Translations under genes and position numbers: made by a program
Part shown: piece by piece, positions 1-7,054 of the stretch
Layout: each line of letters begins with the position of its first letter
How positions within the stretch are numbered: position 1 is the stretch's first letter
Notes under the pieces: generated by a model
What the model saw: only the letters and a program-made list of their open reading frames with translations
Database searches by the model: none
Told to the model about the DNA's origin: nothing
Source: MWBF01 sp040772005
GTDB taxonomy: Bacteria; Chloroflexota; Anaerolineae; CG2-30-64-16
Reading direction: 5' to 3'
Assembly: GCA_040772005.1 (NCBI GenBank)
Contig: JAXGYZ010000021.1
Location: 1-13,058 of the forward strand
Length of the DNA stretch: 13,058 nt

Positions 1-14
1 CACCCCGCACGCTG

Positions 15-236
15 TCATCCCCCATGCCGGTCGTGCAGCCCCTTCATCAGGTGCGCGCGCGAGGTCACTTGCTCCATCTTGAGCGAAGCATACACCATCG
101 CATCGCGCCACCGGCGCTTCTCTTCTTCCGGCGTGAGCGGGTGCGCCGGCACGTGCGCGTGCAGGTATTCCCGGATGAAGGCCATCTCGAGGTCGGCGGC
201 GGGCTGTGCACTGTCCCCGGTCGTTGCGTCGTCCAT
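15..236 (-). CDS. Small hypothetical protein, 73 aa
   Basis: I do not recognise this protein. It is 73 residues, charged and probably mostly helical. It has an acidic N-terminus, a central segment with LTPEEEKRRWRDA around residues 34-46, and a basic C-terminal tail ending HDRHGG. There is no signal peptide, membrane segment or cysteine. The ATG at 234-236 is preceded by GGGAG nine bases upstream, a good ribosome binding site, and a minus-strand promoter-like pair lies at 305-333. These signals make it more credible than a random frame. It sits beyond the 3' end of the RND pump operon on the same strand, separated by about 150 nt containing a hairpin, so it is probably transcribed separately. 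Function unknown; no link to efflux can be claimed. Confidence 0.6.
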   Translation of the reverse strand: MDDATTGDSAQPAADLEMAFIREYLHAHVPAHPLTPEEEKRRWRDAMVYASLKMEQVTSRAHLMKGLHDRHGG

Positions 237-304
237 GATGCAAGACTCCCAGTCAACTCACGCTGTGCTGCCCAACAGCGCCGCATCGCGCGCTGCCTGC
301 ACAT

Positions 305-333
305 ACTATGGCACAAAGTCGACCGGGAGTCAA
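305..333 (-). promoter_or_regulatory. Probable sigma-70 promoter of the 73-aa gene
   Basis: Read on the minus strand, TTGACT (328-333) is followed after 17 nt by CATAGT (305-310). This matches the -35 consensus at 5 of 6 positions and the -10 consensus at 4 of 6, with ideal spacing. Transcription would begin near 298, about 60 nt before the start codon at 236. The pair stands in an AT-richer pocket of the intergenic gap. Confidence 0.5.
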
Positions 334-355
334 TACCCTTGTTTCTGTTTTGTTT

Positions 356-381
356 GTAGTGGGCGCTAGAGCGCCTACTAC
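356..381. repeat. 12-bp hairpin palindrome after the RND gene
   Basis: GTAGTGGGCGCT (356-367) and AGCGCCTACTAC (370-381) pair at 11 of 12 positions with a 2-nt centre. It lies 5 nt beyond the RND stop codon (386-388). The position suits a transcription terminator for the minus-strand operon. However, the bases that follow on the minus strand are A-rich rather than T-rich, so it is not a canonical intrinsic terminator. It may instead be a REP-like palindrome or an mRNA 3'-end stabiliser. Confidence 0.5.
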
Positions 382-385
382 GAAC

Positions 386-3300
386 CTACGCTGCCGTGAC
401 CTCCTTCGCCCGCTGCTTCGCAGCTTCGCGCGCAGCCTGCGTCGCGGCGCGCGCCTCCCGTGACCGTTGCAGCCGGAGCAGCCCGCCCTCCACCAGGCTG
501 TAGGCCGTCGGCACGAGCAGCAGGGTCAGGAGCGTGGAGGTAATCAACCCGCCGATGACGGTGAGCGCCATCGGCTGGCGGAAGGCGCTGCCCGTGCCCA
601 GCCCGATCGCCACCGGCAGCATCCCCAGGATCAGCGCCAGGGTGGTCATCAGGATCGGCCGCAGGCGGATCGGGCCGGCGGTCCGCAGGGCCGTCGCGAT
701 GTCCATGCCCCGCTGCCGCCGCAGCTTGTTGGTCAGGTCCACCAGCAGGATCGAATTCTTGGTCACCAGGCCGAACAGCAGGATCAGGCCAATCATCGCG
801 GTCATGTCCAGCGGCCGGTTGAAGGCCAGCAGCGACAACAGCCCGCCGATGGCCGCCAGCGGCAGCGCCAGCATGATGACGAGCGGCTGGATGAACGAGC
901 CGAACTGCGAGGCCAGCACCATGTAAACGAACACGACGGCCAGCAGCATGGCGGTGGTCAGCGAGGCGAACGACTGGCTCATCAGCTCCAGCTCGCCGGT
1001 GAACGCCCACGTCACGCCCGCCGGCAGGGCCGTCTGCGCGAGCAGTGTGTTGATGTCGGCCACCACGTCATCCTGCACCCGACCGTAGGTGTCGCCGCCG
1101 ATAATGACCGCCGCCTGCCGGTCGATGCGGTTGATCTCCGTCGGGCCGCTCGCTTCCTCGAGATGCGCAATCTGGCGCAGCGGGATGAACCCGCGCTCGG
1201 TCGGCACCTCCAGCTCCAGAACCTGATCGAGCCGCTGGCGGTCCGCGGGCTGGAGCTGCACCCGGATATCCGCTTCGACGCCCTCCCCCCGGAACGTGGC
1301 GACCTCCGCGCCTTCCACCAGCGTGCGGATGGTGCTGCCGACCGTACCGATGTTGATGCCGAGGTCGGCGGCCTTGCGGCGGTCGACCACCAGCAGGACC
1401 TCCGGCTTGCCGGGCCGGTAGGAGACATCCACGTCCACCAGGCCGGGCACGCTCTTCAGCCGCTCCGCCAGCGCGACGCCGAACGCGTTGAGCGCCGCGT
1501 CATCGCCCACGGTCTGGAGCGTAAGCTGGATCGGCTTGCCCAGGATAGAGCTGCCGCCGCTCGCCATCGACACGAAACTGCCGCCGCTGATGGACAGGCC
1601 GGGCACAGCCGCCAACTGGCTGCGGGCCTGGCTGATAAAGTCCGCCATGGCATAGCCCTGCGCCAGCTTCACGTGGAAAGTGGCTGTCTCAGGCGTGCCC
1701 GTGCCGCCCACCGTGGTCAGGACGGAAGTGACCCCGTCCATGCCGAGCAGTTGGGCCTCCAGGCTGCGGGCCTCCGCATCCGTCTGCGCCAGCGAACCGC
1801 CCGGCGGCAACAGGATCGCGATATCGACGGCGCCCTGGTCGACCGAGGGCAGGAAGCTCTGGTTGAGGAAGGTCGCGCCGTAGAGGCTGACTGCGAGCAC
1901 CACGATGCCCAGCGCGACGGTCATGATTCGGTGGCGCAGCGTCCAGCCCAGCAGGCGCAGGTAGAAACGTTCGAGCCAGCCGAGCGAGGCGTGCGCCTCC
2001 AGGCCGGCGTGCTCTGCATCGACGGCAATCTTGGGCTTCTGCTGCTTGAACAGGTAGGCGGAGAGCATCGGCGCGAAGGTCAGGGCCTCCACCAGCGAGA
2101 TGAGCACGGCAATGCTGACCACCAGGCCGAAGGAGTTAAGGAACTTGCCGATCAGCCCGCCGACAAAGGCAATCGGCAGGAAGACCGACACGATGGTCAG
2201 CGACATCGCGATGACGGGCATCGCGACCTCCGCCGTGCCGTCGATGGCTGCGTCGTGGGGGGTCTTGCCCATCTCCATGTGGCGGAAGACATTCTCGCGC
2301 ACGACGATCGCATCGTCGATGATGAGGCCGACCGACAACGACAGGGCCATCAGCGACACGATGTTGAGCGTCATGCCCTGCGCGTTCATCGCGGCGAACG
2401 TGCCCAGCAGGATGATGGGCAGGCCCGCGACCGTGACCAGGGTGTTGCGCAGGTTGCGGAAGAAGACCAGCACGATCAGCGATGCGGCGATGGCGCCGAT
2501 GACCAGCTCCTGCATCGCATCGTCGAAGCTGTGGCGGACGAAGACCGACTGATCCTGCACCGGCGTCAGGTTGAGGTCGGGCCGCGCCGCCGCGATCTCG
2601 GCCAGCGCAGCCTTCACGCGCTCGGCCACCTGCACGGTGTTCGTACCCGACTGCTTGCGCACGGAAATAATCACGGCCTCCTGGCCGTCGAGGCGGCTGT
2701 AGGTGTCCTGCTCCTTCCAGCCATCCTGCACGGTCGCGAGGTCGCCCACCCGCACCGCGCCCAGCGCCGTCGAGACCTGCAGGTTCGCCACATCCTCGAC
2801 CGTGCTGAAGTTGCCCGGCGTGCGCAGCAGCAGGCTCTGGCCGGCCTGCTCGATGCTGCCGCTGGGGATGCTGTAGCTCTCGGCCAGGATGGTCCCGATG
2901 ACCTGCTGCGGCGCGACCCGGCGGGCCTTCAGCGCGTTGGCATCCAGCAGGACCTGGATCTCCCGCTCCCGGCCGCCCGTCACCACCGCATCGGCCACGC
3001 CGTCCAACCGCTGCAGCCGGGGCAGAATCTCGTCGATGACGACCTGCCGCACGTCGCCGGCGCCGGCGGCGTTCGCCTGTGCGCTCGCGACCGAGATGCG
3101 CAGGATGGGCAGCGACGATGGGTCATAGGCCCGGATGGTCGGCTCGTAAATGTCATCCGGCAGCTCGCTGCGCACGTTGTTGAGCTTCTCGCGCACCTCC
3201 TGGATGGCCACCTTGTCGTCCTTGTTCAGCGAGAAGCTCACGATGACGATCGAGTAACCTTCGCTGGAGCGCGACTGGACCTCCTCGACGCCCGATGCCG

Positions 3301-3517
3301 TGACCATCGCCTCCTCGATGGGCCGGGTCACCTGGGTCTCCACCTCGCGCGGCCCCGCGCCCGGATAGATGGTCAGGATCGCCATCGTGGGGTACGAGAC
3401 ATCGGGGAAGAAGTCGAGCGGCATGCCCGTGTACGCGATGACGCCGACGACGATCAGCGCCAGCATGACCATCGAGATGAAGACCGGTTGCTTGATCGAG
3501 ATTTCCCAGGGTTTCAT
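386..3517 (-). CDS. HAE1-type RND efflux transporter permease (AcrB/MexB family)
   Basis: Inner-membrane proton-driven exporter of the hydrophobe/amphiphile RND family. It is 1043 aa, the usual full length. The N-terminus is typical (ISIKQPVFISMVML, first membrane helix about 10-30, then the GMPLDFFPDV motif). Two large extracytoplasmic loops (about 40-335 and 555-850) each precede a block of membrane helices, giving the 12-helix duplicated plan. The proton-relay aspartates in helix 4 are present as D401-D402 (GLIIDDAIVV), and the helix 10 lysine as K920 (GLVTKNSILLVD). The ATG lies 4 nt after the adaptor stop codon. The only Shine-Dalgarno-like GGAG (10 nt upstream) sits in the last codons of the adaptor gene, implying coupled translation. 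The substrate cannot be read from sequence: drugs, lipids, siderophores or natural products are all possible. The tail after helix 12 is short and basic (RSREARAATQ...). Confidence 0.95.
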   Translation of the reverse strand: MKPWEISIKQPVFISMVMLALIVVGVIAYTGMPLDFFPDVSYPTMAILTIYPGAGPREVETQVTRPIEEAMVTASGVEEVQSRSSEGYSIVIVSFSLNKDDKVAIQEVREKLNNVRSELPDDIYEPTIRAYDPSSLPILRISVASAQANAAGAGDVRQVVIDEILPRLQRLDGVADAVVTGGREREIQVLLDANALKARRVAPQQVIGTILAESYSIPSGSIEQAGQSLLLRTPGNFSTVEDVANLQVSTALGAVRVGDLATVQDGWKEQDTYSRLDGQEAVIISVRKQSGTNTVQVAERVKAALAEIAAARPDLNLTPVQDQSVFVRHSFDDAMQELVIGAIAASLIVLVFFRNLRNTLVTVAGLPIILLGTFAAMNAQGMTLNIVSLMALSLSVGLIIDDAIVVRENVFRHMEMGKTPHDAAIDGTAEVAMPVIAMSLTIVSVFLPIAFVGGLIGKFLNSFGLVVSIAVLISLVEALTFAPMLSAYLFKQQKPKIAVDAEHAGLEAHASLGWLERFYLRLLGWTLRHRIMTVALGIVVLAVSLYGATFLNQSFLPSVDQGAVDIAILLPPGGSLAQTDAEARSLEAQLLGMDGVTSVLTTVGGTGTPETATFHVKLAQGYAMADFISQARSQLAAVPGLSISGGSFVSMASGGSSILGKPIQLTLQTVGDDAALNAFGVALAERLKSVPGLVDVDVSYRPGKPEVLLVVDRRKAADLGINIGTVGSTIRTLVEGAEVATFRGEGVEADIRVQLQPADRQRLDQVLELEVPTERGFIPLRQIAHLEEASGPTEINRIDRQAAVIIGGDTYGRVQDDVVADINTLLAQTALPAGVTWAFTGELELMSQSFASLTTAMLLAVVFVYMVLASQFGSFIQPLVIMLALPLAAIGGLLSLLAFNRPLDMTAMIGLILLFGLVTKNSILLVDLTNKLRRQRGMDIATALRTAGPIRLRPILMTTLALILGMLPVAIGLGTGSAFRQPMALTVIGGLITSTLLTLLLVPTAYSLVEGGLLRLQRSREARAATQAAREAAKQRAKEVTAA

Positions 3518-3521
3518 GGGC

Positions 3522-4979
3522 TTATGGCTCCAGCAGCGTCACGGTGGCAAACATGCCGGGCTTAAGTTCAGCCGCCCCTTCCGTGGGCCGGACGGTGACC
3601 TGCACCGTGCGCTTGGCGTAGTCGAAGGTCGGCGCGATGGCCGAGACCTCGCCGGCGAAGGTGCGGTCAGCATAAGCATCCACCCGGATGCTGACGGGCT
3701 GGCCGACCGCGACATCCCCGTAGCGCGACTCTTCGACCTGGATGACGATCTTCGACTCGTGGGAGAAGATGATCGCCAGCACCGTGCCCGGCCCGGCCAT
3801 GCCGCCCTCGACCGCATCGAGCTGGTAGATGAAGCCGTCCGCCGGCGCGAGGACGCTGGTCTTGTCGAGCTGGAGCTGCGCCAGGTAGACGGCCGCCTCG
3901 GCCTGCTTGACCCCGGCCTCCGCCGCCTTGATCTGGGCCGGCTCCGCGCCCCGCTTCAGCCGGGCGAGCTGCGACTGCGCACCGGTCAGTGCAGCATAGG
4001 CGGCGGCAATCTGGTCCGCGGTCGCGCCCTTCAGCACCTTGTCGTACTGCGCCTGTGCGGCCTCCTTCGCCAGGGTCGCCTGCTGGAGCTGCAACGCCTC
4101 CGGCATCATCGCGGCGTAGGGGTTGCCCGCGATGCGGTCATACTGGCCCTGGTAGACCGAGACAGCCGCCTCCGCCTGCTTGAGCTGGGCCAGGACCATG
4201 CGCTTTTCCTCGTCGGTTGCGCCCTGCAGTGCCCGGTTGTAAGCGGCGCGGGCCGCGCTGACCGCAGCCTCCGCTGCCGCCACGTCGGACGGCTGCGGCT
4301 GGGTCTTCGCCAGCTCCACCTGGGATTGGGCCAGCTCCAGCGCGGCCTGCGCCTGCGCGCGCTGCGCCTCCGCCACCGTGCTGTCGATGCGCACGAGCAG
4401 GTCGCCCTGCTTCACGCTGTCGCCCACCGCGACGGTTACCTCCTGCACCTGCCCCGCGACCTCGGCCACGATGGGCACGATGGCCTCGGCCATGATTTCG
4501 CCGTTGTAGGTCAGGCTGGCGGCGCCGAGCCGCCGCGTCTCACCACTGCCGGTCGCAGCAGTGCTGCTGGTGAGCGTGTCAGCGGGCTCGCTGACCCCGG
4601 CCGGTGTGCTGACGACGACCGGCGAGGGGCTGGGCAGCGGGGTCGCAGCTACAGCCTGCGCAGGCTGCGCGCCCGTATCAATGGCCTGCCCCCCGATGGC
4701 CGCACAGCCTGCCGTGAGCAGCACGAGCGCCAGCAGCAGAGCGGGCAATGCCCCATATAACTTCAAGGCATCCTGAGCGGAGATCGCACGGCCCAGGCAG
4801 AGCCTGGGATGGGCGGGCGCAGTCGAAGGATGTGGGCCGTGCAGGCGTTCTTCGACTGCGGGCGTCGTGCGACGCCCTCCGCTCAGAATGCCTGCGGACC
4901 TTCGCACCTTTGAAACTCCTGGCAGCAGAGCGAGGCTGGTCCGGCGGCGATGTGGCTGTTTCGTACGCAAGTGCATCAT
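3522..4979 (-). CDS. RND periplasmic adaptor (HlyD/MFP family) lipoprotein; 5' end uncertain
   Basis: Adaptor subunit expected to partner the RND pump just downstream. Numbered from ATG 4979 (485 aa): a lipobox LLTAGC with the lipidated cysteine at C92, a P/S/T/A-rich linker (93-150), first lipoyl half (about 157-198, AEVAGQVQEVTVAVGDSVKQG), an alanine/glutamine-rich coiled-coil hairpin (200-372) with three related motifs (LQGATDEEK, LKGATADQI, LKRGAEPAQI), second lipoyl half (373-405, VLAPADGFI), and a beta-barrel to the end. The lipobox lies far too deep for a start at 4979, although a G-rich Shine-Dalgarno-like sequence stands 7 nt before that ATG. An alternative start is TTG at 4764-4766 (414 aa), giving a classic type II signal peptide, MKLYGALPALLLALV then LLTAGC, with AGGA four bases upstream. 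The stretch between the two starts is largely the palindromic element at 4766-4893. I favour a functional protein starting near 4766 but report the full open frame. Confidence 0.88.
   Translation of the reverse strand: MMHLRTKQPHRRRTSLALLPGVSKVRRSAGILSGGRRTTPAVEERLHGPHPSTAPAHPRLCLGRAISAQDALKLYGALPALLLALVLLTAGCAAIGGQAIDTGAQPAQAVAATPLPSPSPVVVSTPAGVSEPADTLTSSTAATGSGETRRLGAASLTYNGEIMAEAIVPIVAEVAGQVQEVTVAVGDSVKQGDLLVRIDSTVAEAQRAQAQAALELAQSQVELAKTQPQPSDVAAAEAAVSAARAAYNRALQGATDEEKRMVLAQLKQAEAAVSVYQGQYDRIAGNPYAAMMPEALQLQQATLAKEAAQAQYDKVLKGATADQIAAAYAALTGAQSQLARLKRGAEPAQIKAAEAGVKQAEAAVYLAQLQLDKTSVLAPADGFIYQLDAVEGGMAGPGTVLAIIFSHESKIVIQVEESRYGDVAVGQPVSIRVDAYADRTFAGEVSAIAPTFDYAKRTVQVTVRPTEGAAELKPGMFATVTLLEP
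4766..4893. repeat. 128-nt nested palindromic element in the adaptor leader
   Basis: Several interlocking inverted repeats are visible. The outer arms 4766-4781 and 4878-4893 match at 15 of 16 positions. Further perfect pairs are 4786-4795 with 4833-4842 (GCACGGCCCA), 4792-4798 with 4802-4808 (CCCAGGC, 3-nt loop), 4818-4828 with 4850-4860 (CGCAGTCGAAG), and 4860-4866 with 4871-4877 (GGGCGTC, 4-nt loop). CTGAGCG and CGCAGTCGAAG occur in order in the left half and inverted in the right half, each pair split by a small hairpin. It therefore looks like two head-to-head REP-like units (BIME style). It ends at the TTG candidate start of the adaptor gene. Confidence 0.75.
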
Positions 4980-4992
4980 GGTTTGTCCCCCT

Positions 4993-6645
4993 CTATTGGC
5001 CCCAGCTCACGACCTGTTCGGCCTGGTAGTTGTATTCGATCGGTACATCGACCGGCAGCGCGCGCGGGTTGGCGCCGTCGGCCTCCATCACCCAGAGCTG
5101 CCAGCGGCCGGTGCGGTTGCTCAGGAACACGATGTGGCGGCCGTCCGGACTCCAGTCCGGTGCGACGTTGTGCGGCAGCACGTCCACCAGGGTCGTCTCC
5201 GGCCGGGTCAGGGCCACCACGTTCGAGCCATCTGCATTGGCGCTGAAGATTTCCCAGTGGTCCTTCTCCAGCGAATGAAAAACGATGCGCCCGCCATCAG
5301 GCGGCCCACCGCCCGGCTGGCTCGCCGGATCCTGGTAGTGAAACTCCCCGAGCAGGCTGCGGTTCTGGTCAGCAGCGGAGCCGTCCTGGGTCAACTGGAT
5401 GCCCGTGCCGCCGTAGAGGATGCCCCGGTCGGACCAGTCGGGCGAGATGGCATCGGGCACGGCCGCGATGTCCTGGTAGCTGCCGCCCTCCCGGTCCACC
5501 CGCGCCAGGCCCCACGCATCGGCCACCTTGAGCGGGAACATCAGGTTGTAGGGGAAGACATCGGGCATGCAGATGTTGTAGCCGACGTCGCGACACTTGC
5601 GCTGGCCGCTGATGTGGCTGAACACGATCTTGCTGCCGTCGGGGCTCCACGCAGGCGCACGCACCGCTTCGCTGCGCGTGAGGATGCGCCGCTCGTTGCC
5701 GCCGGCGCTGTCGATCAGGTAGAGGCTGTGGCTGCCGCCGTCCGCGCGCCAGAAGACGACCGTCCGGCCATCCGGGCTGAGCGCGGGGTCCGCGCCCGTG
5801 GTCAACTCTCGCAGCGTGCCCCGGGCGAAGTCGTAGATGTGCAGCTCGCCGCCGCTGCGCGCCTGGAAGACCAGCTTGCCGGTCAAACCGGTTGTGCGAG
5901 CGGCGGCTCGCCCAGGTTGGGCGCTCGCTACCGCAGCAGCCGGTGCACTGGCGACGGGCAGATCTGTCACGTTGCCCTGCACCGTGAGATACGCGGCGCT
6001 GGCCCAGCCGGCCCCGGCCGGCAGGTTCGCGTCTGCGATGCGCAGCCAGTCGCCGCTCGCGTTGCGGGCCGTCGCAGTCACCTGGCTGCCGGAGGCGAGC
6101 GAGCCGACCACCGGGTAGCCCGTGCCGGGGCCGGACCGCACGTTGAGCCGCTGCGCGCCGGTGCTGACCACGGCTGTTGCGGAGGCCGCCGCTGCGCTCG
6201 CTGCGGCCGTCTCTGCAGCGGGCTGGGTGGCCCCGGTCGAAATTTCGGCGCTCTCTGCGCTCTCTGTGGCTGGCGCCGTAGGTGGCTGCGTGGGTGGGGT
6301 GAAGCCCGGCCGCTCGGCCACCTTGCTCACGCCAAAGATGAGCAGCTCGGCCGCGCTGATCCAGCCGGCTGCGGCGTCGCGCGTCGCACCGTAGAACCAG
6401 CGGCTGTCAGCGGTGCGCCCGCTGACCTTGAACGCCACGCCGCTGGGCAGCTCGCGCAGCACTGCGCCGGTGTCGTCGTACAGGGTTGCGCCGGCCGCGC
6501 GCGTCACGGCCAGCGTCGTACCGCTATACGCAGCGACGTGCCCGACCGGTGCCAGCGCCAGGAGGAGGCAGGCGGCCAGCACGCTGAGCGCCCTGCGCAG
6601 CCGGTGCCCGGCCCCGCCGTGTGCTATCCAGCCATTATGTGTCAT
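4993..6645 (-). CDS. Secreted SH3-domain and PD40/TolB-like beta-propeller protein
   Basis: Predicted exported protein of 550 aa. The start is ATG at 6643-6645, preceded by GGAAGG five bases upstream and followed by a signal peptide (basic LRR, hydrophobic 19-32, likely cleavage after HVAA near residue 39). The open frame extends to 6762, but that part runs through a likely promoter and encodes nothing signal-like. Domains: a first SH3-like segment (about 44-104, ending GWISAAELLI), a low-complexity T/P/A/S linker (113-163), a clear bacterial SH3b domain (164-222, RLNVRSGPGTGYPVVGSL), a second linker, then PD40 propeller blades (255-548) with SPDG at 290, 334 and 499 and SPDW at 401. SH3b domains often bind cell-wall or surface ligands, and PD40 propellers bind proteins or glycans. 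Neither shows catalytic residues here. It is first in the operon with the adaptor and RND pump, whose open frame begins 13 nt after its stop. A surface sensor, scaffold or wall-anchoring role is inference. Confidence 0.85.
   Translation of the reverse strand: MTHNGWIAHGGAGHRLRRALSVLAACLLLALAPVGHVAAYSGTTLAVTRAAGATLYDDTGAVLRELPSGVAFKVSGRTADSRWFYGATRDAAAGWISAAELLIFGVSKVAERPGFTPPTQPPTAPATESAESAEISTGATQPAAETAAASAAAASATAVVSTGAQRLNVRSGPGTGYPVVGSLASGSQVTATARNASGDWLRIADANLPAGAGWASAAYLTVQGNVTDLPVASAPAAAVASAQPGRAAARTTGLTGKLVFQARSGGELHIYDFARGTLRELTTGADPALSPDGRTVVFWRADGGSHSLYLIDSAGGNERRILTRSEAVRAPAWSPDGSKIVFSHISGQRKCRDVGYNICMPDVFPYNLMFPLKVADAWGLARVDREGGSYQDIAAVPDAISPDWSDRGILYGGTGIQLTQDGSAADQNRSLLGEFHYQDPASQPGGGPPDGGRIVFHSLEKDHWEIFSANADGSNVVALTRPETTLVDVLPHNVAPDWSPDGRHIVFLSNRTGRWQLWVMEADGANPRALPVDVPIEYNYQAEQVVSWGQ
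5896..5928. repeat. Nested palindrome inside the SH3/propeller linker
   Basis: GCGAGC (5896-5901) pairs with GCTCGC at 5923-5928, and also with another GCTCGC at 5906-5911. Between them GCCCA (5910-5914) pairs with TGGGC (5918-5922) across a 3-nt loop. The segment encodes about residues 240-250 of the linker between the SH3b domain and the propeller, so an insertion there would be tolerated. It may be a REP-like element captured in frame, but GC-rich coding DNA also produces such pairs by chance. Confidence 0.35.
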
Positions 6646-6733
6646 CGCACCCTTCCACAGATCGGAATTGCCACTGGGACTTCTGGCCCTCGCAGGGTAC
6701 CCGCCCCACAGCCAGCACGCCTCAATATCCAGT

Positions 6734-6739
6734 ATTATA
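6734..6739 (-). promoter_or_regulatory. Candidate -10 box for the SH3/propeller-adaptor-RND operon
   Basis: On the minus strand this reads as a perfect TATAAT, about 90 nt before the chosen start codon at 6645, in an AT-rich island of otherwise GC-rich DNA. No convincing -35 hexamer is found 16-19 nt upstream and there is no extended TG motif. An activator-dependent promoter is one explanation. Its position supports the downstream start of the SH3/propeller gene. Confidence 0.35.
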
Positions 6740-6767
6740 GGCTTGGCCGGCGGCCCGCGCATGTGTC

Positions 6768-6790
6768 GCAGGGGATATCTTCCCCCCTGC
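6768..6790. repeat. Inverted repeat in the divergent intergenic region
   Basis: GCAGGGG (6768-6774) and CCCCTGC (6784-6790) form a perfect 7-bp stem around a 9-nt AT-richer loop. The flanking GTCGCA and TGCGAC (6765-6770 and 6793-6798) offer an alternative pairing. It lies upstream of both divergent promoter candidates, so it could be a regulator binding site or merely a hairpin. No known operator is recognised. Confidence 0.3.
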
Positions 6791-6858
6791 CGTGCGACCT
6801 ATTCATCCCGCCCACCGGACATGACCACCGGCTGCCGCGACCTCTATCCGGCGGCATA

Positions 6859-6888
6859 TTGCCCCGCCGTTTCGGCGCGTGCTATACT
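6859..6888 (+). promoter_or_regulatory. Candidate promoter of the two-component genes
   Basis: TTGCCC (6859-6864) and TATACT (6883-6888) are separated by 18 nt, matching the sigma-70 hexamers at 4 of 6 and 5 of 6 positions. Transcription would start near 6895 and give a leader of about 160 nt before the kinase ATG at 7055. That leader would contain the palindrome at 6899-6912 and the 9-nt repeat cluster. Confidence 0.4.
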
Positions 6889-6898
6889 GGCGTTGAGC

Positions 6899-6912
6899 AC
6901 CGGAAATCCGGT
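6899..6912. promoter_or_regulatory. Perfect 6-2-6 palindrome at the predicted start site (operator candidate)
   Basis: ACCGGAAATCCGGT is a perfect inverted repeat (ACCGGA, two A, TCCGGT). It begins about 11 nt after the TATACT box, so it would span roughly +5 to +18 of the predicted transcript. That is a typical place for a repressor or autoregulatory site. Which protein binds it, if any, cannot be told from the sequence. Confidence 0.35.
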
Positions 6913-6913
6913 C

Positions 6914-7029
6914 AGTCCTGTGAATCCTGTCTCACTTCGATAACTGACTGATTTGGACAGGATTGACAAGATTGACAGGATGATAAGCGTGGGCGAGTCG
7001 GAAGTCCCGTCAATCCTGTGAATCCTGTC
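6914..7029. repeat. Seven copies of a 9-nt unit (AATCCTGTC) in 2 forward, 3 reverse, 2 forward order
   Basis: Forward units lie at 6914-6922 (AGTCCTGTG), 6923-6931 (AATCCTGTC), 7012-7020 (AATCCTGTG) and 7021-7029 (AATCCTGTC). Reverse-complement units lie at 6956-6964 (GACAGGATT), 6965-6973 (GACAAGATT) and 6974-6982 (GACAGGATG). Within each block the units are directly abutting. The middle block can pair with either flanking block but not fully with both: 15 of 18 positions with the first and 16 of 18 with the last. The cluster ends 14 nt before the AGAGGA ribosome binding site of the kinase gene. GACAGGATT-type intergenic repeats seem familiar from other bacterial genomes, but I cannot verify that here. 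Confidence 0.8.
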
Positions 7030-7054
7030 TAAACACCTTCCCAGAGGAATGGTC

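Noticed and set aside
356..381. Calling this hairpin a rho-independent terminator
   Set aside because: No T-run follows the stem on either strand, so only a hairpin or REP-like palindrome is claimed.
467..3565. 1032-aa plus-strand open frame opposite the RND gene
   Set aside because: It is rich in H, R, Q, D and G with no recognisable domain. It is the antisense shadow of a clear RND transporter in GC-rich DNA.
6646..6762. 39-residue N-terminal extension of the SH3/propeller protein (start at 6762)
   Set aside because: It would place the signal peptide far inside the protein and run across a TATAAT box. The ATG at 6645 has a good ribosome binding site directly followed by a signal peptide.
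3369..6951. Long plus-strand frames (3369-4760 and 4867-6951) opposite the adaptor and propeller genes
   Set aside because: Arg/His/Ala/Gly-rich, no domains or ribosome binding sites, and fully overlapping well-supported minus-strand genes.
6914..7029. CRISPR array
   Set aside because: The units are 9 nt, abutting and in both orientations, with no spacers of regular length and no cas genes.
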